Below, piece by piece: positions 51,361 to 63,905 of a stretch of DNA of 64,000 nt. The stretch lies in assembly GCA_013398615.1 (NCBI GenBank), contig VZSR01003807.1, positions 10,932,214-10,996,213 on the forward strand, read 5' to 3'. Numbering within the stretch: position 1 is the stretch's first letter; each line of letters starts with the position of its first letter. Source of the stretch: Brachypodius melanocephalos. Lineage: Eukaryota; Chordata; Aves; Passeriformes; Pycnonotidae. The notes under the pieces are model-generated. The model made no database searches. It had not been told where the DNA came from and worked only from the letters and a program-made list of their open reading frames with translations. The position numbers were made by a program, and so were the translations under genes.

Positions 51361-54059
51361 TTGTTCAGTTTATACAGTGGTTAGATTTCCTCTTCTGTTC
51401 CCTCAACGCAAAACTGCCATTCTTATGCATACGTCTCCTCTCATTTAGGCCAAGGTTCTATATGTACAGTAACTGAACTTAAGAAGATGTCTCCAATTTC
51501 ATTGGCTGTGTTGTGATAGACAGGATTTTTGATAGCAAGTGTCAGCCCCTGTTAAACCCAACATTCATCTCATATTCTTCACACTCTATCCACTCTCAGT
51601 CTGTCTACCCCATAGCATGATTTTTTCCTTTGACTTCTTAAATGAAACTCCAACTGTCACAGGAGGTTGTCAGAATGTAAAATTACAGATCTTTAAGATG
51701 TTCTGTGTTTGCTTTAATGTGATTTTTATCTGGATTGGTTTGGAATTGCCTTCTTGTCTCTAGGGTTTATAATTTCAAAAAGTCAAGTGTTAAAACTACA
51801 ATATAGCTGATATGGATTTGTCAATGAATACTGTGGTTAGCAGGAGTTTCTCAAAAGCTCAATGCATCAAAATAAAATAACTACATGTCTTATCATGGAT
51901 AATTTGACCTGTGATTTGCCCTAACACAGAAGAAAATTGAATCCAGAGAAAGTGTTTTCTTCCTCTCCTCAGAAATAAAACAACATAATTGTGTTTGTTG
52001 CCACAGTGCTGAAACTTCTACTTTTACACTGAAGTAGTTCTAGGGTTCAAGAACATTAAATCAGTGGGAAAAAAAAAGGAAAAACATCAGACTATTTTGA
52101 TAGTCTTAAAATAAAGGACGATAGTGCCTAAAGATTGAAAGAATTTTCTTTACAACTTGTACCTGCCTGTGGCCATGTATGATTGTAAAGTTAGAATTTT
52201 TAAAGAACAATATTTCTCATCTTCATCAAGTCTAGAATTATGGAGTTGAGTCACTTTTTTTTAGGAGATCCAGGGAAAACTTTAGAACTCTGAACTAAGA
52301 TTTCAGCTCTCTTATTCACTAATAAAAATTGCCAGGGAAGAGAAAAATCTCTATAACCATTCAACAATAGTATTCCCCAAAATCTTTCATGTATATGTCT
52401 GTGCAAAGGAGGAAAAGGAAGGGTAATGGAACTGTCCACAGAGAATGCAGAGGTGCTTTTTTCATCTTTTCAAGAGAGTTGTTTTCTTAGATTACTTTCA
52501 CTGCCATCTTAATGTTCTGATATTGTTATTGAAGTGACACTTTATGCACACAAAATTTGCCAGTAGATCTCCACATAAAGGGTCTAGAAATTTAGAAAGG
52601 CCAGAATTGGAGGAGGTTTTGAAAAAAATTCCTTTCTTGTGAGTTCTTTATTGCTTGTAAGGTCATTAGAACTGCCTTTCCTAAGACACATCTTAGATCA
52701 GATCAAGACGTACTTGAAGAAATCGAGGTTGTACTTCCCAATGATTCTTAACCATTATCACTTTAGAAACCTAAAAACTGTCCCATAACATTTTCTTCAT
52801 ATTCTAATAAATGTGTTTTATGCCACTTAAAATCATAGAGTAAGACAAGGAAAAAAATATATTGCATAATGGAGAGTAAGTGCCAAAGGATCAGGTGTGT
52901 TTCATTCACCTTTATAGAATTCATGCTGTATAAACAGACATGGTGATGAAAACCTTACCAGACCCTGCTTATCTGCTTGTGTATGAATGAGCCCACCAGG
53001 CAAGCTGATTCTTTCAGAAGGATCAGAAAGATGTGCTCCATATTCCTACCTCAAGGAGGTTTAATTTATGGGCCAAACCTTCTCTTTGCCTTCAGTTTTA
53101 ATATCTCTGGTCCTTCAGTTTCACATTTTCTCATAGGATTAGTGTAAGAAGATATTTTTTGAAAACTGAAAAGAAGAAATGTAGCTTTCAGTCCCTCTGC
53201 AAAAGGATTCTTTTTATCATCTGACATTCATGTAAGATGTTCAAGTACCCATGGCTGCTGATACTGCTATGCCATAGCTGTAAATGGCCATAAATTCAAA
53301 TTTCTTGCAATCTTCCTAATGTTCTAAAAAGCTGCAGCAGTTACACACACACACACAGGAAAAAAAAAAAGCCCCAAAAATACGTACCCTTGATTACCTT
53401 GCATCTGTTAATTATAGGAGACCAGTCCTTAGCCTCTCGTTCCACTGGTCCCTCTGGCAAAATGATAACATTTGTATTATATATTCATTCATGTACAGCA
53501 ACAGTTGGTGTCCACCCACAAATATATCTTCTGTGGAACCAAACACAAAATATATGTTTTTCGGAAACAACCTCATCTGATTATCCAATTTATTTTTCTG
53601 GACTAATCTAAAGGTTCATAATCTCCCAAACACAATCATCACTTATGTTCTTACATATGTTTGTACAATTCAGGATTCAGAGGCTTTTATTTGACTTTGA
53701 GCAGACAATTTGTCTTCTGTAACTGTTTTTGCAGGCAGATTTCCAATTCTGGGTGCAAAAATCACACTCCTAGTGCCCAAATCGTCTTTCAGGCCAAATG
53801 TTTTGACTTAATGCCACTGCTCAAAAAAGCACAGTGCAGTGCCTGTGTGCAGGTCAGGCCTCTGTCTAATCACCCACTCTCTGCCAGAGACACACCACTC
53901 ACTCTTGTGATCCTAATGCTCTTCAGATACAGGGATTTTAAAAGGTTCTGTACTTCATCAAACCATAGCTGGTTTGAGTCGTTAAGGACAAAATGGAACA
54001 ACAATTTAGTTCACTCTGATAATCTCAAAATGTGAGTTGCCTGGATGGATTAGTGACAT
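51361..54059. other. AT-rich unique sequence, no gene
   Basis: No gene is recognised. A 124-codon plus frame at 53661-54035 has a Cys-rich first half but no pattern that I can assign. A short (CA)n and A11 occur at 53343-53370. Confidence 0.5.
53343..53370. repeat. (AC)n followed by A11
   Basis: A 15-bp AC run (53343-53357), then GG, then eleven adenines (53360-53370). It is a short simple repeat. Confidence 0.9.
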
Positions 54060-54500
54060 GCTTTGTTATGTTGCAGTAAAATGATGTCATCATTATTTTA
54101 GCTTGAAGTGCTGCAACTTCTGGTCATTCTAAGCATGCTGAATAACTGCTGTAAACCATAAAATTATCATTTAAAGCAGCTGATATGTTTGCTTCAGATT
54201 CTTGATGAAGTAGATCACTTGAAGCATTTTGTCAGCTATATAGGCACTAGAAAATAAAATAAATGAAAAAGTGGACTGATTCATGCTGTGTTGTTATTTC
54301 TGCAAAGAGCAGACAGAGCAAAACTGTGTCTGATGTTCATCAAAATAGTAAAACTGTTTCTGTGTATTTAAATAATGCTTTCGTGGAATCTTATAATGGC
54401 AAACATAAAACAACAAAATTGAATTCAGTTTCCAGAACATCTGCCAAAATGACCATAATTTCCCACAACTATGGAAATGTATTTTGCTGCATGATTTAAT
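54060..54500. promoter_or_regulatory. Candidate conserved non-coding element
   Basis: About 440 bp without homopolymers or recognisable repeats. It contains TGATGTCATC (CRE-like, near 54085), CATTTAAAGCAGCTGATATG (E-box CAGCTG embedded, near 54169-54188) and, at the right end, CATAATTTCCCACAACTATG followed by a TTTTGCTGCATGATTTAATC block. A 78-codon plus frame (54263-54499) is open but unlike any protein I know. The texture matches vertebrate conserved non-coding elements. Conservation itself cannot be seen here. Confidence 0.3.
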
Positions 54501-57500
54501 CTCAGATCCACCTAATGGAGGTTAGTCAAATTTATTGTTACTTCAGCCTATACATTTTCTAAGAGGAAACATATTAAAAATTTGGAAATTTGACTTATTG
54601 TTATATCTCATTTAACTTCTTTTCTTAGTATGACTGATCTTCCTATTATTAAATTGAATTTTAAAAGAAAGGCAAATTTTAAAAGGAACTTGTGTGTCTT
54701 TTCAAATCTTAAAAGCAATTTAAAAATCCTTTTAATAAGGACAATCTTTCAATTTTTCTTCAAGACAACTGCAATTAATTTCACTGCAGTGTGTGCAAAG
54801 AGTTTCTAATGACATTAACAGAAGTTTGCTTCTAGTTTTTCCACATTTCACCCATTTACAAGGGAACTTTTAAAGACTTGTTACTTGAACACCTAGGAAA
54901 ATAATATCCCTTAGAATGAGCCAGTATCACTACTCACCCATCTGAAAATCAATTAATATACCTCTGCCAAAATCGCAGAAAGAGGCAAAACTGGTATTAA
55001 CCCAATGCTAATTTATACTGACCTGTTTATTGCCTGTTGTCTCTTATATAGTCCAATAAAAAGTTATCCTGCTTTCATTTATCAGCATCATGCTCCTATG
55101 AAAATGCTTCACCTTTATAAAAAGGTCAGTAGGTGTATCAACCAGCATTTAGGAAAAGCTGACCAGCAAGATGAGTGGCTCACGATACGCTAATTAACTT
55201 TAGTTTGCAGAATGTAGAATTGCTGGAACAAACAAACTTCTCCATGCAATTGCTGCTTTAGTTTAGTCTGGTTTTCCCTATTCAGAAACAAAGATTCAAG
55301 CAAGAGCATGAACGTTTATCTTTTCCTGGCCCTGTGTGAGCTGGGGATAAGCCCTTTGCTGGAGCAGAAGGGGGTTCTGGTTTGCAGCCCTGGCTTTTCT
55401 AGGCTTAAACTCTGCCATCCCAAAAGAAAGGCATGAGCAGAGAAAAGGAAACCTCAGATATTTGTGGCTGAAACAGAGTTGTTATTCTGTATATATATAG
55501 GTGTAAACACTGGTTTTGTGCTGGAGAACTGGGAGAAGAAGTCTGATCGTATGCGTATGAGAAAACAAGTATACATGGCATGTTTTCCCAAATCTAAATC
55601 TTACAAGATTTTTCCTTCAAGTTTTAATAATAAAGTGATTTAAAATATTGCCAGATGAAAAACCCCTTTACCTTGAAAATGACCAATTAATTTAAAACTT
55701 GCTAAGATTTTAGTAATTTGGTCTCATGCTACTCAGCATCACAGCCATCAGACTGTGTGGGCATATTAGACCACGGGACATCTGGAGATGTGAACACAAA
55801 AATGCTTTACACTGGTGTCAGGGTTTGGCTCAATTAGCTTTTGTCTAAAACAGGTCTCTCTGCTCATGTGCATTTGCTTTTTCTCCCAAGATCTGACCGT
55901 ATGAGTCAAATTATACTGATTGAATCTGTCAGACTGATTCGGCACAGACACCCACCAAAACCACTCTCAGGGTACAGATGCACAAGGACAACTTTCTACA
56001 TCAAGAAAGCACAAGTGGAAAAACAGACACATCATGTGGAAGGACCCTTAGCTAGTAATTTCAGAAAGAGAAATTAGGACTCAGAGGAATAGTAGGCATG
56101 TTTCAGGAACCCACCCTCTGTTTAGTAATCAGATTAAATTGCATTTGGAAGCAGACCCACTCTTAGCTATGTGCAGCGGGTAGTTGAAGGCAGGGTTCCT
56201 CTGTCAAAGCTGATTAAAACAATGACTTTCAAACAAAATAACATATAAAGGAGCAATTTCACATGAAAATGAAAGCAAGAACTGTGTCAGTAATATTCCC
56301 CAAATCCATCAGAGGATAAAATGTATGGGAAAGCTGAATACACAGGCACAACATTCTGCATGGCTGAAAATGGAACCAAGTTGGGACTAAATAATTTCTT
56401 TGAGAAGAGATCTGAGCTAGAAGTAAAATCAATTTTAGCATTCTAGACTTATACAGAGTCTGCACAGGGATACTGTGAACTGTTTCTGTTCCTTGACAAT
56501 GGAAAATATGAGAGGGAACTCAAAAGAGACAAATCCCTGTCTTTATTGGATGAAAATGTCAAAATGAAAACTAAAAGCACAATGATACCAGGTGATGTAA
56601 GCTGGCATATGCAGCCATGAAATCATGAGAATTAATATTTCAACAACCCTGAACAACATAAACATCTAAAGTGGGTACTAACAAGCCAATTTTTGAACTT
56701 TTAAAATCAGAAATGTTAAACCTTTCAGACACAGTTGAGACAGTTGTAGACAGTTTTTCTAAGAAAAAGTTCTGATCAAATAAGAACCATCTTGATAAAA
56801 ATGTTATTTTCCGCTTGCCTCCTGCCTTTCACAACTATGTCTGCATACCTGTGTATATACATATATGTACATGCATATATATACATATAAATATGTAGAA
56901 ATATACATACAGCAGCACCAGCTCCATACCAGAACAGTGTCCAGACCAGACTGCCTCCTGCTAGGGTCTCCTGCATCACATGGAACTTCCATTTCAGAAC
57001 ATTTTCTCAGATGAAGACACGAAAGGACATGCAAAATAGGTGGTCAAACATGAACATGACTTTACCAGTTTTCAGCACCTATTCCCCAGCCTGAAATTGT
57101 CTCCCACAGCCAGGCACTTACACTGAGGAGAGTTATCCATGTATTCCACATCAGTATCAAGTGCTCTAGTGATAGAACTGGCATATTTCTACTGCATCTA
57201 GGAAGCTGTAACAACTAACTTTGGAGAGTCAGCTCATCCAGATCTTAGTGGAGCTGAGAATGAAATAGTGACAGTGAGTCAGTGCTGTCTGTGAAGAGGG
57301 GCTTTCAGAAAAATCAAACAGAAAGTCTCACAGACGTGGGATATTTTATTCCTGAAAGCTAGGAAGAATAAGTATTTGGATGTCCTCTGAAATACTGTGG
57401 TGGCTTAACTAGAGATATTGGAAACCATCATTTTGAAGTTTAATAACTTAGGCATTGCCTTAAGCATGTCATTTAGTACCTACCATAAGGTTTTGATCAA

Positions 57501-60029
57501 GTTTCCCCATTGCACAAAGGAATAATAGACTTTTCCTATTGCAATTCAGCTTTGTGTCAATAAAATGTTAGAGGTGATGATACAAACAGATTATGTGACA
57601 ACTGGAGGTAAATAAACTGAGACTAATACTGCAAGAATTCTGAAAATTGCTTTGTTACATACATAAAAGAAGGTGTCAGAAAGTAATATTGAATGAAACA
57701 CTTAAAATAAAAGGTAGGGCTCCCAATGCATGATATTACTGGATCCACAGTATTGCACAGTACAATAAATCAGTGTTCATGGGCAATTACTAGTCTGAGT
57801 AGCAAGGGACAGGAATGGTTTGAACATATCCCCCAAAACACAAGAAAACTACAATGGTATGCAAAGAACCACCAAAGAAACTGTGATAATGCAGAGATTC
57901 ATCCACAGCAGAATTTCCAAGAGACACCCTCTGCATCGAAAATGTTCCAGGTTACTTTATTATCAGAAGACCCCTGGGGTTAGTGGGAACATAGCCTCTT
58001 CAGTTCCTGAAAGCACAAACATCAAAAGAAAACAGCACACAAAAAGGAAAGGACAGAGTATGAGAAAAACAGTTGAGGTAGAGGTTTAAAATAGCCAGGT
58101 ATAAAAAAAGAAAAAAAAGAGGGTTGAATCTGATGCGGTATTGTTTTTCCTTAGTTGCATTTTCTTTGTAGCTGAAACTCAGTGAAAGTTGTAAAGAATG
58201 TTATTTTCTGAATTTCAAAACCACGTGTTTGTACTTTTTGTGTCTGTTTCAAGGAATGGCTCAAATAAAATCAGTAGGTTTAAATGTAATTAATCGTTTC
58301 TTGTCCTTTTCTCAAAGAGGTAATTCCAAATATTGCAAAGACAATAGAGAGTCCTAGTTGATTTTCTCTAGGAAAGGTTTTTGCAACTCAAGCTAACATT
58401 ACAAAATATATTAATACTCCTCTTAAGAAAGTGAAAAAGAACTGTTCAATTTGCTTTCGTTTTACCTGATTTTTCAGAAATCTAAATTGTCCGACCTTGC
58501 TAAGCTGGGTATAGTAAGCCAGGGAAGTCAGTACCATCACTGGATCCCCATTTGGTTTCCCAGGGGAACACAGATAGTATTTGAGATGAAGCCATATATT
58601 GCCAGTCCTTCTCAGAGGCATGAATTTGGGATTTTTTTCTTGTAATCTCATTGGAAACTGCTAAAAAAAAGAAGAAAGCGCTCTGTACCTGGTGAAGAAA
58701 GAAAAAATAACAGGTTGCATGCAGGTCACTTAAAAGGTCTGTTTCCTTTAAGGCCATATTATCATCAGGACATAGAAAAAACCAAGGCAGGAAAATACCT
58801 CTCATGGGGACATAATTTCAACTACATCAGTGGCTCAAGGGAGGCTTCCTTTAAATAGGTATCAGCCCAGCATTGTCCTCCATGTATGAAGCTTTTATCT
58901 AGAAACACATACTTTATCTAAATTCAGAGAAGCCTTTATTGTACACTCTTTATTATGAAAGAGCAAAAAAAAAGAAAAGGTAGAATTGTCAATGCCAAGG
59001 GAATCCAAATTAGAAATAGATTTGGAGGAAAAAGCATACATAAGAAAGATATTTCACAGATGTCTATAATCTGTCCAAAGTATACTTCTTTTGATGGTGA
59101 AAGTAATGTCTTTTTCCTGTCCTTCTCAATGTTAAAATGTATTCTATTTTATACTTATGTTGTTTCTTTAGAGCAAATAGGGTATTTGTTAACTCAAGAA
59201 AAATCAAACATGGAAAAGCTTGATAGTAACTAAGAGTTCATCTATACAGAAAATGGGCAATAGGGCAGCTGGAAAGCAAGAGAGTGAACAGGCAGTCAAA
59301 AGAACATGAGTTGCTTTTTGTTTTGCAATTCATCTCACAGAATTATAGGGAGGGTAACTTAAAATGGAGTTGGTGGGATGCAGGGATCAAAAACAGTAAG
59401 ACATAATGGAAGATTTATCCCATCTATCTATCTCCCAATCCCAGATCTACAGCAGCTTTTTGTTTACCTAACCTTTTACATTGCAATTTTGCTTTTGTAG
59501 AATGGGAATGATGACACTTGGATCCTTTCTTTTCTCTCCCTTTTCTGTCCTCCTCTTCAGAGCACATACTCTTTAGAGCAAAGGTTATCTCCTATTGTCA
59601 TTTATTGAAAACACCCAGCATAACTGGTGGCTGATTTGGGTGCAGTGATTTTAGCATTACTGCTGCAAACAGCTGCAGTGACAGAAATAGTCTTGCCCTC
59701 CCAGACAGGGAGGTCCAGATTGTCAAGCATTGTGATAGTGGGAACTGGAGGTACCCCTGATGCCAGTGTAATTAATGACTGAACTGGCTGTTCCCAGGCT
59801 CTTGTGGATACTTGGGAGGGTGCTGCCTCAGTTCTACTGAAATGAGGAAACATCACAAATCTTACGAGTTTTAAAGATTAAAAATTATTTACCCAGTGTG
59901 TAGATAGGCCTCAGCAGTGTTCCTTGTCTATAGCCTTCATCTATTTAATTTATTATTATGGTAACATCACATGACCAGTACAAGTTAGATAAGATGTTTT
60001 GAGTCCTTCCTACATGACCAGGCTCTCTA
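54501..60029. other. Mostly AT-rich unique sequence, no gene
   Basis: No gene is recognised in 5.5 kb. 55310-55440 is a small GC-richer patch. Open frames reach 101 codons (minus, 58500-58805) and several are paired shadows. An 84-codon minus frame at 59602-59856 lies in a GC-richer patch and is discussed as a finding. Confidence 0.5.
56841..56910. repeat. TA/TG-rich simple repeat
   Basis: Seventy bases of alternating TATATACATATATG-type units, an imperfect (TA)n/(TACA)n array. It gives two overlapping minus-strand frames runs of Tyr, Ile and Met, which are not genes. Confidence 0.9.
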
Positions 60030-60490
60030 TAAAATGAAATCCAGGTGCCATGCCTCAGGTCACCCTGAAATTCAGAGACTGTCCAGAGATATTCACACAG
60101 CTTGAAATTATGGGTGTGTCTCAGACTCAGAAATTCATCTGCAATGCAAACTTCCCACAGCACGCCTTCTTAGTTCCCACGGTGGCAAATGACTGTGGCC
60201 AGGTCCCAGCACGAGGCTTGAGGACAATTTCACCATTCTGCTCCCCTCACATTCTGCCTGGTTCTCAAACCTCCACCCAAAGCTCACGATTGTCTGTGGC
60301 AGCCTGGCACCAGTGGAAAGACCACGTTCAGCTGAATGTCCTGCCACCTAAACTGAGGCTGTTCAACAGTGGGATCACACACCCTAAAGTGAGCAGCTGC
60401 AGCCTACTGTGCCAGCAAAAGCCTTCTCACAACACCCTGTGTCAAAACCTTGACACACAAAGTGTCTCATCTGTGAGACATGCATAACAA
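60030..60490 (+). other. Unexplained GC-richer block, longest open frame
   Basis: This block is visibly richer in G+C (near half in 60160-60440) than its flanks and has several CpGs. A plus-strand frame at 60050-60487 is open for 145 codons, the longest in the window. The peptide is rich in Gln, Ser, His and Cys, with no signal peptide, repeat or domain that I can identify. Minus-strand frames of 70-72 codons overlap it. It has no recognisable CR1 blocks. A decayed mobile element, a pseudogene fragment or a compositional island are all possible. I do not call a gene. Confidence 0.35.
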
Positions 60491-61580
60491 AGTTTACAAC
60501 CAAGTATTTTTAGATGAGTTTTAATCAGTTTTGAAAGCGATCGATACAATGGATCTGTTGGAAAAACACTGTGCATTTGAAAAAGAAGCCAGGTAGAATT
60601 TGGAAATGAAATTTTATGTAACATGTGTATGTAAATAGTGATAGTAAATTAGGTGCTTGATTTTTGGATTTTATTTTGGTAAAAAGTATTTGGGACAAAG
60701 TACTTACTAGTCTTTGAGTGATATGATGTAGGCACTATTATCTTATGAATGAGTTTGAATTGATAAAAAATACATTATTGTTACAGCTGCATAGAGGATT
60801 ATTTGCATGCAAAATCATAACCAATATTTGCTTGGGTTTCAGTTTTACTCTCAAATAATTTATATGATGATTCACTTTCCCTGTTCCACTTCATTAATAG
60901 TAAAAAGGAAGATGACTAAAAAAAGAATCATATTTCTGCCCGGAAAATAAGCATTTTATACAAACTGTTGACAAAGGCTGCACAGAAATCCACAGCCTCA
61001 TTTTTTTTTTTCAATGCAATCACACTTAAGATGCAACTTGTGTTCTCTTGCCTCCTGTATGATTTGAGTGGAGTGGTGATGGATGACAGTAAGACAATAT
61101 TTGTGAAGTTCAGACTCACTCTGTATCACAAAATATATCAAATGCACTTAGTAAGATGACAGCAACAGAGTCTTTTCAGACATACTGAAACAAAACAATC
61201 TGCAGGATCTTCCAATTTTCAAATATGAGGGATTTACAAGTGTTTTAAACAAAACCTATTTCCTGCCCCAATAGGTGGGAAAATATGTGTATACACATAG
61301 AGAGTGTGAGAATGTAAGCTTCTAATAAATATTTTACACATTTTCAGCTACAATATTTGCAAGAACATTTTTAATTCATGAGAAATTTTTTGTTACTAAA
61401 AAGGAATAAATTGGCTAATAGATGGGCTATTGGGGGTTTTAGTCGGCTGTTTTGTTTTTGGGACAGGAAACCTAGCTTTGGGCTGTGATGACATTCAAGT
61501 TCTCATATGGAAAATCACATCTTTAGAAGTCAGCATGAGAGTATCTGCTAGTAATGTCCTGAAGTCACATCAGGAAGCAC

Positions 61581-61622
61581 TGAGTCAGGACAAAATGCAC
61601 TTGATGCACCAGAAATGAGTCA
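61581..61622 (+). promoter_or_regulatory. Pair of TGAGTCA (AP-1 type) sites
   Basis: Two exact TGAGTCA heptamers lie at 61581-61587 and 61616-61622, 35 bp apart in the same orientation. TGAGTCA is the consensus AP-1 site and part of MAF recognition elements. Two exact copies this close are suggestive, but nothing shows that they are used. Confidence 0.35.
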
Positions 61623-62005
61623 GTAGTGGGTGGTCTGTTACGCAGGCACTGAAACAACAGCAGAAATACACTGCCATGAATGCAGTCAGTCAGATTCCTC
61701 ACAGGTATCATTTCAGGTGCTTTTCAGTACTCAGCAGACATTGTTTTTTATTTGAAAGCATCTCAGAGAGATGATGAAGAAAACACTGATCTTCCTGAGC
61801 CTTGCAGGTGATGGTCAGAGTCCCTCCCTTACAGGTTCTTTCAGTTTGGTAGAAATTTAACATGAAGACCTCTACTTTCTTTCCCACTCTTTTCTAGACT
61901 TGGAGACCCTCTATCATGCTGAAATAAAGATTATGGGGCAAATCTGAGGATATTGGGCTGCATTATTTTTAAAATACAGATCACCACGAAGTTCTGAGTT
62001 CAACA

Positions 62006-62060
62006 GAAATAATAGAATAAAAAATAAGAAGAAGAAGAATAGAAATTAAAATGAATACCC
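62006..62060. repeat. A-rich tract with (AAG)n
   Basis: A purine-rich low-complexity stretch with three to four AAG units inside A-rich sequence. Confidence 0.8.
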
Positions 62061-62129
62061 TCTCTTGATACAGTCCAGTATGCCACACATAGTTTAAATC
62101 AAGGCTGATGTGCAAGGTCAAACAGAGCC

Positions 62130-62262
62130 ACAGTGGGGTCATTGATCCAACCTCCCTGTTCAAGCAGGGTCATCAAAGAGGACCTTTCAGAGGATTGCAT
62201 GCAGCCAGTTCCTGAATATCTTCAGTGAGGAAGACTCCAAAATCTCTCTGGGCAACCTGTAA
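62130..62262 (-). mobile_element. CR1 LINE fragment, diverged
   Basis: The plus strand reads TTGATCCAACCTCCCTGTTC, AAGCAGGGTCAT, then a block ending in AGACTCCAAAATCTCTCTGG followed by GCAACCTGT. This is the reverse complement of the CR1 region around the end of ORF2. Both the extreme 3' octamers and the 5' part are missing. Divergence is moderate. Confidence 0.82.
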
Positions 62263-63719
62263 TTCACATAGGTTGGCTGAGAGATCGAGGGATCTAGATG
62301 TGCTGATCCTCTCCACAATTATGCCTGAGATAAAACAAAACTGATGAATCTTAGCCTCAATATATGTAAAAATTCCAGCTTACAAGGCTCCTTTGCATAA
62401 GATCTGTGCTTGCCTCCAGACTTCCTGCACCAAGGATGCCCTTAATCAGCCAGGACTCAGGGCAGTGCCATCACTTTACATAAAAGCAGGGAAAGGATAA
62501 GATTTTCACACTAACCATGTTAGGAATTTTTCCAGTTGACTTCTCAAAGAAGATGCTGTCAAGTTTCATAGCTTGCTTCTTCCAAATACCCCTCAGATGT
62601 GAGTGTGTCCAGAAGGCTCAGCTACAGTGTGCCAGAACAAAAGCTTGTGAGATTTAACAGTCCCTTCACTTTCACAGCTGCTGGATGATAAACTGAATAA
62701 AAACATCTGTCTCGGTCTCTGCACTTGTGTTAGCAGAGTTTTGTTAGACACTTTATGATCTAAAAGATAATCCCAGTTTGGAATACAATAACTTGGGAAA
62801 TATTTTTCTGGTAGATGAATGACATTTGCAGATGTCATTGAAAGTCATAGATCTGGGATTGCTCGTGTATCCTGATTTCATTCCCACTAAAGAGCCTGAT
62901 GTCTCACTGCCGCAGGAGGATAAGCAGCATCTGAGAAAACAGTCACACCAGTGCTCATTCATTTGTGTGCATCAGAGCCAAGTAACACAGTTAAAATTTA
63001 GTTTAAAAGGGGGTGGCAACCTTATTTCTGTTCTTGTTTCTGATTTACCTGTGGTTACCAGAGTCTTTCTTAGTTTAGGTTTGGAAGTGGAGTAAGTCTC
63101 CTAGTATGCATTGAAAAATATCCAAGATACACAGAACTAAGAACAGTATTAGCTTATAGCTCAAATGCATTTTAAGATAATAGAACATTTTCCTCCAGCT
63201 CTTGATGGTGCTGGTGTAACTGACATCAAATCTGCCAGGAATGTTTAGTCCAGGGGACCACACTAAACTTACTCAGAAGACAAACTTGCCAAAAAATATT
63301 CTGCTTTGGTCTAAGGGCACAAACATTGACTGCTTAGATATACTGACCTGTTCCCTCTGTGCCCAATTACTTGCTCATAAATGGATGATAGAGGAGAAAC
63401 TCCTTCAGGAAACCTTGGTTCCCAATTGCTCACTATATAAACCATAACTTAAAGTTGCAAAGATTGATGGAAATTGGTGTTGCCACGACTCCTTGGGTTC
63501 ATGAGCTGGAAGTTGGTGGCTATGCCACATTCTATGGGCAAAAGCATCTCTCCACTTCCTGTAAATAAATGAAATTGGAGCAGAAATCTGGCAAATATAT
63601 ATGGGTGACAAGTGTGACTCAGGGGGTTTTAACCAGCCTGGTGCCAACAGGAAGCTAGATGTGGCAGCTGAGAAATTACACTTAAGGTGTTCCTTCACAA
63701 GCACTGGGCCTGACATGTA
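62263..63719. other. Unique sequence, no gene
   Basis: No gene is recognised. Opposed frames of 60-107 codons near 62593-63095 and 63405-63728 overlap each other and have no known similarity. Confidence 0.5.
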
Positions 63720-63905
63720 AGTATGCATGACCTTAAAGGAATGATGTGAAAAATGTGATTATGGAACGTGTTTTATAAATTATGTCCGCCACGGTGAGCA
63801 ATGAAAGATTCGCACTGGGAGCCATAAAAATGATTACCTAGTGCAGCAGATGTTTAAGTGAAAGAAAGATATAGGAAACCTCATCACGGAATAGCCTGCC
63901 CGAAG
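63720..63905. promoter_or_regulatory. Candidate conserved element with clustered CpGs
   Basis: Six CpGs lie between 63767 and 63902 (at 63767, 63787, 63792, 63811, 63887, 63901), four of them within 45 bp, in a CpG-poor window. The stretch is free of repeats and contains GCCATAAAAATGATTACC (near 63821-63838, Hox/Cdx-like CATAAA and a TGATTA core) and CAGCAGATGTTTAA (E-box CAGATG, near 63844-63857). Retained CpGs and motif density are typical of strongly conserved regulatory DNA. This is inference. The element may continue beyond the right end of the window. Confidence 0.3.

Larger units (their letters stand above)
60491..62129. other. AT-rich unique sequence, no gene
   Basis: No gene is recognised. 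A repeat-free patch at about 61480-61760 carries two exact AP-1 type sites (listed separately). A purine-rich AAG-type tract lies at 62006-62060. Confidence 0.5.

Noticed and set aside
53661..54035. 124-codon plus-strand open frame with a Cys-rich first half
   Set aside because: The cysteine spacing fits no zinc-finger or secreted Cys-rich family that I know, and there is no signal peptide or supporting context.
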